Positions 17,569 to 27,200 of a stretch of DNA of 64,000 nucleotides are shown here, in pieces. A program made the position numbers and the translations under genes. The stretch is taken from assembly GCF_900108185.1 (NCBI RefSeq), contig NZ_FNVA01000003.1, forward strand, positions 496,001-560,000, given 5' to 3'. Numbering within the stretch: position 1 is the first letter of the stretch; each line of letters begins with the position of its first letter. The notes beneath the pieces were generated by a model. The model ran no database searches. It was not told the DNA's origin and was given only the letters and a program-made list of their open reading frames with translations. The stretch comes from Bryocella elongata. Its GTDB lineage: Bacteria > Acidobacteriota > Terriglobia > Terriglobales > Acidobacteriaceae.

Positions 17569-19095
17569 TCATCGCTGGATCCGCAGCAGAACGAGCGCGT
17601 TGGTCCCGAGGTTCAATGTCAGCGTGTCGCCTTCGAGGTGCAACGTCTGCGCGGGCTCCAGCGCAGAGTGCTCGTTGAGCTCCTTTACCTGTGCCGGGGT
17701 AGGGTACTGCGGTTTCCCCATGGCAGCATACAAAGCCCGCGTGTTGGAGTGCGTGTCGTCGACGAGCTGCATGGAGACTGCAGCATCGCGCGGGATGCCC
17801 GTGAAGCGCAGCCGCACGGTCTTCGCTGCAGCAGGCTTGCCCACCTCGTTGAGGTTCCACACGGCAATCGAAAGAGAGCCGTCACTGCGCCGCGTGACGA
17901 TGACATCCTCCGCCTTGTTCGCGATGCGTTCGTCGCCGAGCTCATGCAGCAGAGCGTAGTCGTAGAAGCTCGGCTTGTTGATGCCCCCTGTGGCGCGCAG
18001 GCCGAACTGGCCTTCGAACGGATGCAGCGGCACGCCACCCTCCTCGAAGACATCGGAGAACGTCCAGTAACTGAGCAGCTTCACGTGGCCATCGCAGGTG
18101 CGAATGGCTTCAGCCAACGCGGGGCCGACGTACGGTGTATCGCGCAGCTCATCGCGACCGGGCACGTTCCACTCCGTCCACAGCAATGGAAGATTCGGAG
18201 TGGCAGAGTGCTCGATCTGCTGCTGCACGTGAGCGGCGGCGGCACAGGTGCGGTCTTCTTCGCGAATGTCCTTGTCGCGCAACGGCTGGTCTTTTCCGAG
18301 GAGACGGTCCACGGGCTCGTCGTCGTAGCCGTGGGTGGAGACGAAGTCCACCGGCACATTGTTCTCGTGCGTATAGGCGAGGAACTCGGGAATCCATGCG
18401 GCCGCCGCAGTCGCAGGTCCACCCACACGCAGCCTCGGCGAGACACCCTTGATCGCCCGCGCGGTGTGCGCATAGAGATCGTAGTAGCTCTCATCGCGAG
18501 GAATGCCGCCCCAGAAGTCGATGTTGGGTTCGTTCCAGACCTCGAAGTACCAGGTGCTCACCTCGTCGATGCCATAGCGCGCGACGAGATGCTGTGTGAG
18601 GTCGGAGATGAGCGCGTCCCACTTCTCCATCGACTTGGGCGGCGAGACGTTCTGCTTGTACCAGAAGGGATGCAGCGCATCGGGATTGAAGGCGAGCTTC
18701 TTCGGCATGAAGCTGATCTCGACGATGGGCTTGACGCCGCGGGCCAGCAGGCCATCGTAGATCTGATCGACGTAGGTGAAGTTGTGGATGGCGTTGCCGT
18801 GCTCGTCTTCGTTGTAGACGCCGAGCTCATCGTGAAGGATGGCGTGGAAGCGTACGTACTGGAAGCCGGTGATCGCGTGCACGGCTTCGAGGTCGTCGCG
18901 GTAGCTCTGCCGCAGCGCCAGCGCCGCGCGGCCTGAGCCAAAGCCCAGCTCCCAGAGGTGCGGGAAGGCATGGGCGGGAGCTTTGGTATCGATGACGATG
19001 GTCTGCTGGGCATCAGCCATGGCGGGCGTCGCCAGCGCGAAGGTGGCGGGCATGGCGAGCAGGGCGGCGGCGAGCGGGCGTAGCAGCGTTGTCAT
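17569..19095 (-). CDS. GH39-like secreted glycosidase, copy 2
   Basis: A 508-residue paralogue of the neighbouring enzyme. It has a signal peptide ending near ATPAMADA and the same core: FGSGRAALALRQSYRDDL, VRFHAILHDELGVY, NFTYVDQIYDGLLARG. The acid/base Glu is in FEVWNEPNIDFWGG and the nucleophile Glu in LLWTEWNVPG. The nucleophile loop differs clearly from copy 1 (TEWN against SEYN), suggesting a related but different substrate. Both likely trim xylose-like or other pyranosyl ends from oligosaccharides in the periplasm or outside. It lies 153 bp after the TonB receptor. Confidence 0.87.
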   Translation of the reverse strand: MTTLLRPLAAALLAMPATFALATPAMADAQQTIVIDTKAPAHAFPHLWELGFGSGRAALALRQSYRDDLEAVHAITGFQYVRFHAILHDELGVYNEDEHGNAIHNFTYVDQIYDGLLARGVKPIVEISFMPKKLAFNPDALHPFWYKQNVSPPKSMEKWDALISDLTQHLVARYGIDEVSTWYFEVWNEPNIDFWGGIPRDESYYDLYAHTARAIKGVSPRLRVGGPATAAAAWIPEFLAYTHENNVPVDFVSTHGYDDEPVDRLLGKDQPLRDKDIREEDRTCAAAAHVQQQIEHSATPNLPLLWTEWNVPGRDELRDTPYVGPALAEAIRTCDGHVKLLSYWTFSDVFEEGGVPLHPFEGQFGLRATGGINKPSFYDYALLHELGDERIANKAEDVIVTRRSDGSLSIAVWNLNEVGKPAAAKTVRLRFTGIPRDAAVSMQLVDDTHSNTRALYAAMGKPQYPTPAQVKELNEHSALEPAQTLHLEGDTLTLNLGTNALVLLRIQR

Positions 19096-19196
19096 GGGTC
19101 GAGCGGACTTTCTGATCGGGTGTTCCTAAGCTTGGGTGGCTCGACAGGCGAGCGGGGCGCGGAGCGGTCACACGCGGAGATGACGGGTGAAGCAGA

Positions 19197-19230
19197 AGAG
19201 GGTGCGCCACAGTTTCGTGTCGCACCCTCT
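19197..19230 (-). terminator. Strong hairpin 3' of the TonB receptor gene
   Basis: AGAGGGTGCG (19197-19206) pairs perfectly with CGCACCCTCT (19221-19230) across a 14-nt loop, about 20 bases after the receptor stop. No U-tract follows, so partial read-through into the GH39 genes is plausible. Confidence 0.55.
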
Positions 19231-19248
19231 CCGGGTTGCCGGTTGAGG

Positions 19249-22200
19249 TTAGAAGCTGAAGCGCGCCTGCAGCGTGATGGTGCGGCCACCGAGTTCGCCG
19301 GTGTCCTGGCCAAAGTTGGCTGCCGTAATGTTGCTCGCTACGCTCTGCGGATTCAGGTTGGCAATGTTGAACAGGTTGAACGCGTCAGCGCGAATCTCCA
19401 GTCCAGCATGCTCGCCGGTGATGCGGTTATTCGGGATGCCGAAGTTTTTCGCGAGCGAAGCATCCACATCGTGATAACCCGGACCGGTGAAGGCATTGCG
19501 ACCCAGGCCGGGACGCGGAGGAAGTGCCTGGTTGGGGTTCGGGAAGCCTGTACCGCTGGTTGCTTGCATCGCTGCCTGGTAGTTCGGCACGCTGAAGAAC
19601 TTGTTCGAGTACGAGGTCACCGTGTTGGCCGAACCGTTCACCGTTGCGGTGGTCTGGTTCTGCGTGCCGGTGATGCCCGCAAAGTTGCTTCCGTTGACGA
19701 AGGCCTTGTTGCTATGGTCCTTGCCGCCAGCGCCGTTGTAGTACGGACGCAGATTGTAGTAACCGCACTGCGAGCAGTAGAGCGACTGGCTGATGCCGTA
19801 GTTGGGCGAGTACGGGAAGCCGGTATGCCAGTTGAAGATGCCGCTCAGCGACCAGCCGCCGACGACCTTCTCCATCCACTCATGGCTGCCGTGCCAGATG
19901 ACCGGCTGCCACAGGCCGAAGGCCTTGAAGCTCTTGCCGACGTTGTAGTCCGAGCGGCCGTAGGAGTAGAGGGCGTTCTCCGGGAAGTACGGGTCCTCGT
20001 AGTAGGGTCCCGAACCGTCGGTGTCCATGCTCTTGGCCCACATGAACTGGGCATCAAGGGACAGGTGATGCACCAGCGGGTGCTTGGCTTCGAGCAGCAG
20101 GGCGTTGTTGTTGCTCATTCCCTCGTTGGTCCAGTCGTCGCCACTGGTGACGAGCGGATTGAGGGTGTATCCGTTCACCACTGCGGGCGCGTTCGGCGTC
20201 TCGTGGTTGATCAGGTGACGTCCCTGGCTGCCCTGGAAGGCCGCCGAGAGCACCAGTTCACGGTTCAGCTCATAGTCCGTGTTCAGCGAGTAGTGCTCGG
20301 TGTAGCTGGTGGGCAGGTTGCCGTGACCATCGCCGATGATGATGATGTTCGCGTTGCCGGCCGTGGGCAGGTTGGCCGAGTTATAGCTCGTGATCGTATT
20401 GGGATTGGAAGCGTAGCCGTTCAGCGAGTTGGCGCTGGAGCTGATGCCGTAGACGATTGCGCCGCCGTTCGTGCCGGGGTTCGACGGGCTTGCAAACGCA
20501 TAGCTCACGTAGTTTGCCGTGGGAGGGTTGTAGCCCGAGTTCGCTGTGATCGCGATCTCTTCCTGGTTGAAGCTCAGACCATAGCCGCCACGAACGACGA
20601 GCTTGTTCTGGAAGACGCCCGGAGCCCAGTTGAAGCCGACCTGGGGACCGAAGTTACCCTTCTGCGCGTTCCACAGGTTGCCGCCCTGCGCGATGGACAT
20701 GCCCGTGTACGTCGTGGAGCCCGTACCCAGCACCACGTGCGGCAGGTTGTTCTGCTTGGCGTACAGCGGGCCAAGGTAGCTGTAACGGACGCCAACATTG
20801 AACGTCAGGTTCGGCTTTACCTTGTAGCTGTCCTGAATGAATGCGCCGAAGAGGTACTCGCGGTCGTCCGTACGGACACCGCCCGGCTTGCCGGTGACGG
20901 AGTTGAAGCTGCCCGACTCCTGGTAAGGAGCGTCGTTCAGGAAGTCCCAGATGTTGTAGAAGCCGTAGGTTGGGCGCCCGATGGGGTTGTTCAGGTAATG
21001 GAGCGCAGTCAGCTCGCCACCGAACTTCACCGTGTGGCGGCCGGCGATCTTCGTGGCCGTGTCCTTGTAGGTATACGTCCACTGGTTGAGATCGCTGCCC
21101 AGCGACGTGCCGAACTGGTTCAGTGACGCGCTCGGAGCGAAGAAGGTGATGTTGTCCTGTGGGAAGCCGACCGGCTCCTGTGGATTATCGGTGATCTCGT
21201 TCCAGCGCCAGCCTGCGGCGTTGGCGCGAGCCTCGTTGAGGAACGTAGGCGAGAAGGTATGGTTCCAGATCACAGCCATCGCTTCGTTGATCTGGTTGTG
21301 GTTGAACTTGTCGTAACCGCGGGCGCCGCCGTTGTAGCTGCTGTTTCCCTGCGGAACCCAGTAAATGGTGAACGACAGACGGTCACGCGTGGTGGCATCC
21401 CAGTCGAAACGACCAGCGTACTGGCGATAGTAGGAGGTCGTCGGAACCGAGGTGGTGTAGTACGCCACATCGGCCACGCCGTCGAGTCCGCCGCCTACGC
21501 CAGGGGTCGAAGCGGTGCCGGCAGAGGTAAGATCCTGCTTGCCCACGCCTGTGGTGACGGGCGAGCCGATATCCAGGCCCTGTCCGGAGATGGTGCGGCA
21601 GTTGACTCCCTCGACAAGACCGACAGAAGCGCAGGTCTGCGTCGAGGTTGCCAGCGTACCGATTGGAGCTGCTCCCGCGAAGGTGTTGTATTGCTTGGCA
21701 ATCGGTCCCTGGGTCGTCGCGCTGCGGAACGCCGAGGTCTCGTACCAACCGTTGGAGGTGGTGTTCGAGCTGTTCGGGGAAGCTTCATAGGCGAAGAAGG
21801 CGAACATCTTGTCCTTCCAGATGGGTCCGCCCAGGCTGCCGCCGTACTGGTTGAAGCGCGCGTTGTCGCGTAACGGCGTATTCGCGGTGGTTCCGGGGGC
21901 TGCACCCGACACATTGCCTGCCGCGTAGTACAGCGGGCGCTGGTAGGAGTTCAGTCCCGGCCGGTGGATCGAGAGGAAGGCGCTGCCGTGCAGTTGGTTG
22001 GTGCCGGACTTCGTGGTCACCATCGTCTGTGCGCCGGAAAAGCGGCCGTTCTCCGCGTCGTAGTCGTTGGACACGATGCGGACGTTGTCGATGGACTCTT
22101 CGGTCGGGGTGATGATCGTTGTGCCACCCCACACCGCGCTCACTGTGCTGATGCCGTCCAGCGAGATGCTGTTGGAGCCGTACTGGCCGCCGTTGGCCTG

Positions 22201-22812
22201 TACCTGCGGACCGTTCTCGGTCGGCGCCGCGCCTCCGTTGCCGGAGCCGCCAGGACCCTGATTGCCGGGAGCGTTGTAGACACCGCCGCCGGAGGCCTGC
22301 GCACCATCCGAGATCACGCCGGGAATCAGCTGCGACAGCGTGAAGACATCGCGGTTGAACGAAGGCGTGTGCTGGATGTCATTGGCGCTGATCGTGCCAC
22401 CGATGTTGGAGGTCTCGGTATCCATCGCGGGAGTGGTCGAAGCATCGACCGTCACCGTGGTGTCAGTCGCTCCAACCTCGAGCTGAACGTTGACCGAGTT
22501 CGCCTGCTCCGGGATGAACTGCAGATCGCTGAGGACCTTGGACGAAAAGCCGGGCGCCTTCACCGTCAGGGTGAAGTGGTCGGCGGGCAGAGCATTGAAG
22601 TTGAACACGCCGCCGGAGTCGCTCTGGTGAACGGTCGTCTGGTTGTTGGCATTGTCCTTCAAGGTGAGAGTTGCGCCGGGAATAACGGCGCCCGTCGGGT
22701 CGGTAACCGTGCCCTGGACTGAGGTGCGGAACTGGGCATGGCCCGATGCTGCGCCGAACAGCAGCGCGGCTCCGAGCGGTGTGCTCAGCCACGTGCTACG
22801 AGTGATTCTCAT
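19249..22812 (-). CDS. TonB-dependent receptor, Oar-like, with carboxypeptidase-regulatory domain
   Basis: An outer-membrane transporter of 1187 residues. After a signal peptide ending near GAASGHA comes a carboxypeptidase-regulatory-like beta-sandwich (SVQGTVTDPTGAVIPGATL, about residues 30-110). A plug-like region follows, then a long barrel, ending in the aromatic C-terminus TLQARFSF expected for BAM recognition. This is the expanded acidobacterial family often linked to oligosaccharide uptake. No SusD-like partner is nearby. The ATG at 22812 has a perfect GGAGG five bases upstream. It lies downstream of a strong promoter and palindrome and leads a series of three secreted glycosidases. 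Confidence 0.93.
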   Translation of the reverse strand: MRITRSTWLSTPLGAALLFGAASGHAQFRTSVQGTVTDPTGAVIPGATLTLKDNANNQTTVHQSDSGGVFNFNALPADHFTLTVKAPGFSSKVLSDLQFIPEQANSVNVQLEVGATDTTVTVDASTTPAMDTETSNIGGTISANDIQHTPSFNRDVFTLSQLIPGVISDGAQASGGGVYNAPGNQGPGGSGNGGAAPTENGPQVQANGGQYGSNSISLDGISTVSAVWGGTTIITPTEESIDNVRIVSNDYDAENGRFSGAQTMVTTKSGTNQLHGSAFLSIHRPGLNSYQRPLYYAAGNVSGAAPGTTANTPLRDNARFNQYGGSLGGPIWKDKMFAFFAYEASPNSSNTTSNGWYETSAFRSATTQGPIAKQYNTFAGAAPIGTLATSTQTCASVGLVEGVNCRTISGQGLDIGSPVTTGVGKQDLTSAGTASTPGVGGGLDGVADVAYYTTSVPTTSYYRQYAGRFDWDATTRDRLSFTIYWVPQGNSSYNGGARGYDKFNHNQINEAMAVIWNHTFSPTFLNEARANAAGWRWNEITDNPQEPVGFPQDNITFFAPSASLNQFGTSLGSDLNQWTYTYKDTATKIAGRHTVKFGGELTALHYLNNPIGRPTYGFYNIWDFLNDAPYQESGSFNSVTGKPGGVRTDDREYLFGAFIQDSYKVKPNLTFNVGVRYSYLGPLYAKQNNLPHVVLGTGSTTYTGMSIAQGGNLWNAQKGNFGPQVGFNWAPGVFQNKLVVRGGYGLSFNQEEIAITANSGYNPPTANYVSYAFASPSNPGTNGGAIVYGISSSANSLNGYASNPNTITSYNSANLPTAGNANIIIIGDGHGNLPTSYTEHYSLNTDYELNRELVLSAAFQGSQGRHLINHETPNAPAVVNGYTLNPLVTSGDDWTNEGMSNNNALLLEAKHPLVHHLSLDAQFMWAKSMDTDGSGPYYEDPYFPENALYSYGRSDYNVGKSFKAFGLWQPVIWHGSHEWMEKVVGGWSLSGIFNWHTGFPYSPNYGISQSLYCSQCGYYNLRPYYNGAGGKDHSNKAFVNGSNFAGITGTQNQTTATVNGSANTVTSYSNKFFSVPNYQAAMQATSGTGFPNPNQALPPRPGLGRNAFTGPGYHDVDASLAKNFGIPNNRITGEHAGLEIRADAFNLFNIANLNPQSVASNITAANFGQDTGELGGRTITLQARFSF

Positions 22813-22905
22813 GTTGCCTCCGAGAGTTGTGCGGTTGAAAGGCAGGCGCGGGGGAGCATGGCCGCCGGGCGCTCTGCTGCCGATCGGTAAGACCGGTTGC
22901 CGCCT

Positions 22906-22925
22906 TTGGGCAAACCTTTGCCTAA
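22906..22925. promoter_or_regulatory. Candidate LacI-family operator
   Basis: GGCAAA-CC-TTTGCC is a perfect inverted repeat (22909-22922), extended to 20 bp by TT...AA with one mismatched pair. It begins about 10 bp downstream of the -10 box of the receptor promoter, close to the predicted transcription start, and lies in the gap between the receptor and the divergent lacI-type gene. Size and symmetry suit a LacI dimer site. Confidence 0.6.
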
Positions 22926-22935
22926 ACCGAAACGA

Positions 22936-22965
22936 GTTGTACGCGCTCACTTACACCAATGTCAA
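22936..22965 (-). promoter_or_regulatory. Promoter of the TonB receptor gene
   Basis: On the minus strand a consensus -35 TTGACA (22965-22960), an 18-bp spacer and a -10 TACAAC (22941-22936) are seen. Transcription would begin near 22929, giving a leader of about 117 nt that starts at the palindrome. The 314-bp divergent gap 22813-23126 holds this promoter, the operator and no gene. Confidence 0.7.
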
Positions 22966-23126
22966 GATGCTGCACGGCAGGCACCCCGGGAGGCACCTGG
23001 CGAAACTGGCTGGTACCCCACTGTGGATGCGGGGATTGCCCGCGGCGGTGCGAATTTCTCCACGCCCTGATGCCTTCGTCCAGGTTCGGGAGCCGAAAGA
23101 ATGGTTTGCTGTGTCAGACTGCTCAG

Positions 23127-24182
23127 GTGACAGCAACTGGGAAACCCGGGGCGCCCAAGCGTCCGGCAAGTCTGCAGATGATCGCCGATCATCTGGGGCT
23201 ATCCGCCGCGGCCGTCTCTCGCGTGCTCAACGGCGCGCCGGCGGCCAAGTCGATTCCGAAGCCCACGCAGGATCGCATCCTGGCGGCGGCGAAGCAGTTC
23301 AATTACCGCCCCAACGTGCTCGCGCGTTCTCTGCGTCGCGGCCACTCCATGACGGTCGGGGTCCTGCTCCCCGAGGTCTCCGAAGGCTACGCCACGCTGG
23401 TGCTCGCGGGCGTCGAGCAGGCGCTGCTGCAGGCCGGGTACGTCTTCTATCTCGTCAGCCATCATCACCAGGCGGAGCGCGTGGAGAACGCGCAGACCAT
23501 GTTCGTTGAGCGCTTCGTCGATGGCATCGTCGCCATCGACACGGTGCTGGCGCGCCACACTGAGCTGCCCACCATCACCGTCAGCTGCCCGGACGAGCAG
23601 GAGGGCATGACCAACATCGTGCTTAACCATCGCCGCGCGGCCGAGCTGGCCATCGACCACCTCTCCGGCCTCGGCCACCGCGAGATCGCGTTCATCAAGG
23701 GGCAGGCTTTCAGCTCGGATACGGAACCGCGCTGGCAGGCCATTCGCCATGCCGCTTCGCGGGCGGGCATCACGGTCGATCCACTCCTGGTGGCGTCCCT
23801 CGAAGGCGATTCCCCGACGCACGAACCCGGCTACTTTGCTGCGCAGCGCCTGCTTGCCTCAGGCTCCAGCTTCACCGCGCTGTTCACCTTCAACGACGTC
23901 TCCGCGATCGGGGCGATCCGCGCGCTGCGTGAGGCTGGCCTGCGTGTGCCGCAGGACGTCAGCGTCGTCGGCTTCGATGATGTGCAGTCCGCTGCCTTCC
24001 AGAACCCCGGCCTCACCACCGTGCGCCAGCCGCTGAAGACCATGGGCATGCTCGCCGCAGAGACCCTCGTGCAACGCATCGCTGCGCCGCCGGAACACCC
24101 TGCGCCGAAGCAGCTGGTCATCGACCCCGAGTTTGTCGTCCGCGAGTCGACCTGCCCGCCAGCTCCCAGGCGAAAGACGTAG
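23127..24182 (+). CDS. LacI-family transcriptional regulator
   Basis: A 351-residue repressor-type protein. The N-terminal helix-turn-helix reads SLQMIADHLGLSAAAVSRVLNG, followed by the hinge helix region YRPNVLARSLRRG. A periplasmic-binding-like sugar-sensing domain comes next, with VGVLLPEVSEGY, DGIVAID, FTFNDVSAIGAIRALREAG and VSVVGFDDVQSA. Its effector is unknown but likely a sugar freed by the adjacent glycosidases. The GTG at 23127 is chosen because family homology starts a few residues later. No strong Shine-Dalgarno is visible, so the exact start is uncertain. It is divergent from the TonB receptor. Confidence 0.92.
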   Translation: MTATGKPGAPKRPASLQMIADHLGLSAAAVSRVLNGAPAAKSIPKPTQDRILAAAKQFNYRPNVLARSLRRGHSMTVGVLLPEVSEGYATLVLAGVEQALLQAGYVFYLVSHHHQAERVENAQTMFVERFVDGIVAIDTVLARHTELPTITVSCPDEQEGMTNIVLNHRRAAELAIDHLSGLGHREIAFIKGQAFSSDTEPRWQAIRHAASRAGITVDPLLVASLEGDSPTHEPGYFAAQRLLASGSSFTALFTFNDVSAIGAIRALREAGLRVPQDVSVVGFDDVQSAAFQNPGLTTVRQPLKTMGMLAAETLVQRIAAPPEHPAPKQLVIDPEFVVRESTCPPAPRRKT

Positions 24183-24195
24183 CGCAAGAGCAATC

Positions 24196-24228
24196 AGCCG
24201 GCCTTTCGACAAAACGAGAAGGCCGGTT
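24196..24228. terminator. Bidirectional hairpin between converging genes
   Basis: CCGGCCTT (24198-24205) pairs with AAGGCCGG (24219-24226), extended by an A-T and a G-T pair. It lies 16 bp after lacI and 30 bp after the GH13 gene, which converge here. U-runs are weak on both sides. Confidence 0.6.
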
Positions 24229-24257
24229 GAGTTTCCGTGGGGATGGAGACCGCAGCG

Positions 24258-27200
24258 TTAGGAGGCCGCCGTGACTGCGGGGATCACCGTGGCCTCCGCC
24301 GTCGTCGCGTCGGCTGACATCAGGAGCCGGTCGAGGTTGTAGCCGGCCTCGGCAGCGTCCTTGCAGGCGGCTGAGACGGCTGCTTCCACACCCGCAAGCG
24401 TCACCTTCGTCGCCTTGCCGGAGACCAGCTCCAGCAGCGACGGAAGCTGCAGCCACACCAGCATCTCCTCGAACGACTCCTTGTTGAACCACGTGGCTCC
24501 GCCGGATTCATTCACCCCGGTCAGCCAGCTTACATCCGGATCGGACCAAAGCTTCGGGGCGAGCAGATCGCGCTCGCCCGCATGTTGCAGCAGGACGCGA
24601 ACCCGGGCAGCCGCCCGCCACGCGTCGTTGCCTTCGAAGCCCAGCACGGCAAAGGCCTCAGCCAGCGCGGCGCGCAGCTTCAGGCGGTCGAACAGCTCCA
24701 CCGGATGCGCGGGCCACGGCAGGCTGCGCAACACAGCGAAGGCCAGCGCCGGCGCCAGCGCCCGCTCCGAAGCGATGCTCTTCGCGCCAATCGGCAGCAT
24801 CCTGGACACAACCGCCGGCCAGTCCGAGGACAAGCTGTGGGCCAGCGAGGGCAGAGCCGCGACCGACGCCACCCCCATGCTGCACGCGTCGTGAAAGGCA
24901 GATGCAGCCGAGGGCCGCATGCCACGAACGGTCTCGCGATGGTAGGCAGGCAGCGAGTCCACCCACCGCTCGAAGAACGGCTGTGCTGCGGCCGCGAAGG
25001 CTTGTACCCGGGCATCGATGCCCAGGTCGGCGGCGCATGTGTGCTCGTGAAGTGCCGCCGTAGCGGAGGCTTCGCCCGCAACCTCGGGCACTGCCGTTGG
25101 AGCAGGATCGTTTTCGATCATCGCCGGCTGAATCGCTTTGGCGTCCGTCTCGGTCTTATCTACTGCATCGGTCACGTCGCTGACCGGGCTGGCGGCATCA
25201 GCGGCGGAAGGAGCGTCTGGCGTCGCTTCGCTCGACGGTGTCGCGCGGGCGCTGGCCTCCAGCGCTGCTTGCTCCAGTCCAAGGATCGCATCTGCCTCCA
25301 ACGCATCGCGCAGTGCCAGGTGCATCGGCTGCAGCCGCAGGCTGAACAGCGCTTCGTCGAGGGAGCTCACGCCCGAGCCCGCAAGCTGATCGCACAGGCG
25401 GCCCCATGGAGCTTCAATGGATGACCGCAGCTCGCGCCAGTCCAGCAGCACGATGTACTGGAACCCGCGCAGCGCAAAGCCGAGGCCGTGCTCGTGGATC
25501 TCCGACGCGCGACGCAGGTACTCCATACCGCTGGCGGTGTCGCGGTAGCCAAGAATCAGCTCGGCGTCGTAGGGCACGCCCAGGCCATCGGCCAGCGAGC
25601 GCTGCCGCATCTCGCCGGAGCCCTTGTCCATCGCTGCCACGGAGATGTGGATGTTGCCGTCCGTACCGGTGTAGCTGTTGTTGTAGAGGATCAGGCCGCG
25701 CTGTCCATCGCGACGGTTGGAGTACGCGAAGACGTTCTCGTTCACCGTGCCATAGCCGGTCCAGAAGTCGTACAGCACAAAGTGGTCGCTCTCCGCGAAG
25801 ACCTTGCGCTGCTTCAGCAGCGGAGCCACCTCGTGCATGTGCCGCGCGATGAGGCCCTCATTGGGACGCTCGTCCATCTTTGCGGTCTTGTACTCCATGC
25901 CATAGCGCTCGGTGTAGCCTTCGATCTGCCCGTGGCCGAACATCGGCAGGCCTGGCAGCGTGGCCATCATGGTCAGCACGCCGAAGTACTTGTCGCCGGT
26001 GCCGAACTGATCGATGGCCGTGCGTTCATCGGGGTTGGACATGAAGTTGACGTAGCGCTTCAGGATGTCGGGATCGAACTCGATCGTCTTCTTCAGGTAG
26101 CTGCGGTACTTGGCGTTCTCTTCGTCGCGCAGCATGTTCATGAAGGCCGAGTTGTAGACGCGGTGCATGCCCAGCGTGCGGACGAAGTAGCCTTCGAGCA
26201 GCCAGAAGGCCTCGGCCAGCAGCAGCGTGCCGGGCACTTCGGCCGCGACGCGATCCACCACCTCGCGCCAGAACTCATGCGGCATCAGCGCGTCGAACTC
26301 CTCCTGCGACATGGCATTCTCGGCGCGCGAAGGGATCGATCCGCCCGCACCCGGAAGAGGGAACCACAGCCGCTGCACGTGGCGCTTGGCCAGCACCATC
26401 GCGGCGTCGAAGCGGATGATCGGAAACAGCCGCGCGACATACAGGATCGTCTGGATCACATGCTCGCGCACCGCGGCCTTCGAGTAGTCGAGCTGCGCGG
26501 TATCGTTCCACGCGAAGGTCGTGCCATCGTTGCCGTGGTACATGTAGCGGGTCGCGCCGTTGTTGTGATGGCGCACGCGGAAGACGACCGCCGCGTCGGT
26601 CTGATCGTAATAGTGGTCCTCGATCTTGATCTCGACGCGCGAGTCCGTAGAGAGGTCAGGACCTTTGAAGGAGTAGCTGGGGAAGGGGCTCTCCCAGCGA
26701 TAGACGAACGCATCGGGATTGTCGATCACCCATGGCGAATCGATGCCCATGTGGTTCGGCACCATGTCGCTGGCCAGGCGCACGCCGAAGCGCGCCGCCT
26801 GATCGCGCAGGTGCTCATACGCGTGGTTGCCGCCCAGGTCCTCGGCGATGCGGTACTCCTTCAGCGAGTAGGCACTGGCGACGGCATCATGATGCCCGCG
26901 CAGGCGCTTGATCGTCCGCGAGGCAATGGACCGCTCCCACAGGCCGATCAGCCACAGCCCGGTGATGCCACGGTCCGCCATCAGGCGAACTTCCTCCTCC
27001 GGGATCTGGTCGAGCCGGTGGATATGGCGGCCGTACTTCTTGGAGAGCTGCTCCAGCCACACGTAGGTGCTCTTGGCCAGCAGCACGACGTTGGGCATCC
27101 ACGCCTGGTCGGCGCTAAAGGCCTCGTACTCGTTCAGCGGCGCCTGGTAGTCGGCGGCGTAGCGGCGCACGCGGTTGCCCTGCGCGTCGGTCGTCCACAT

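Noticed and set aside
19249..22812. Receptor called SusC of a classical PUL
   Set aside because: No SusD-like gene is nearby, and the barrel is of the acidobacterial Oar type.
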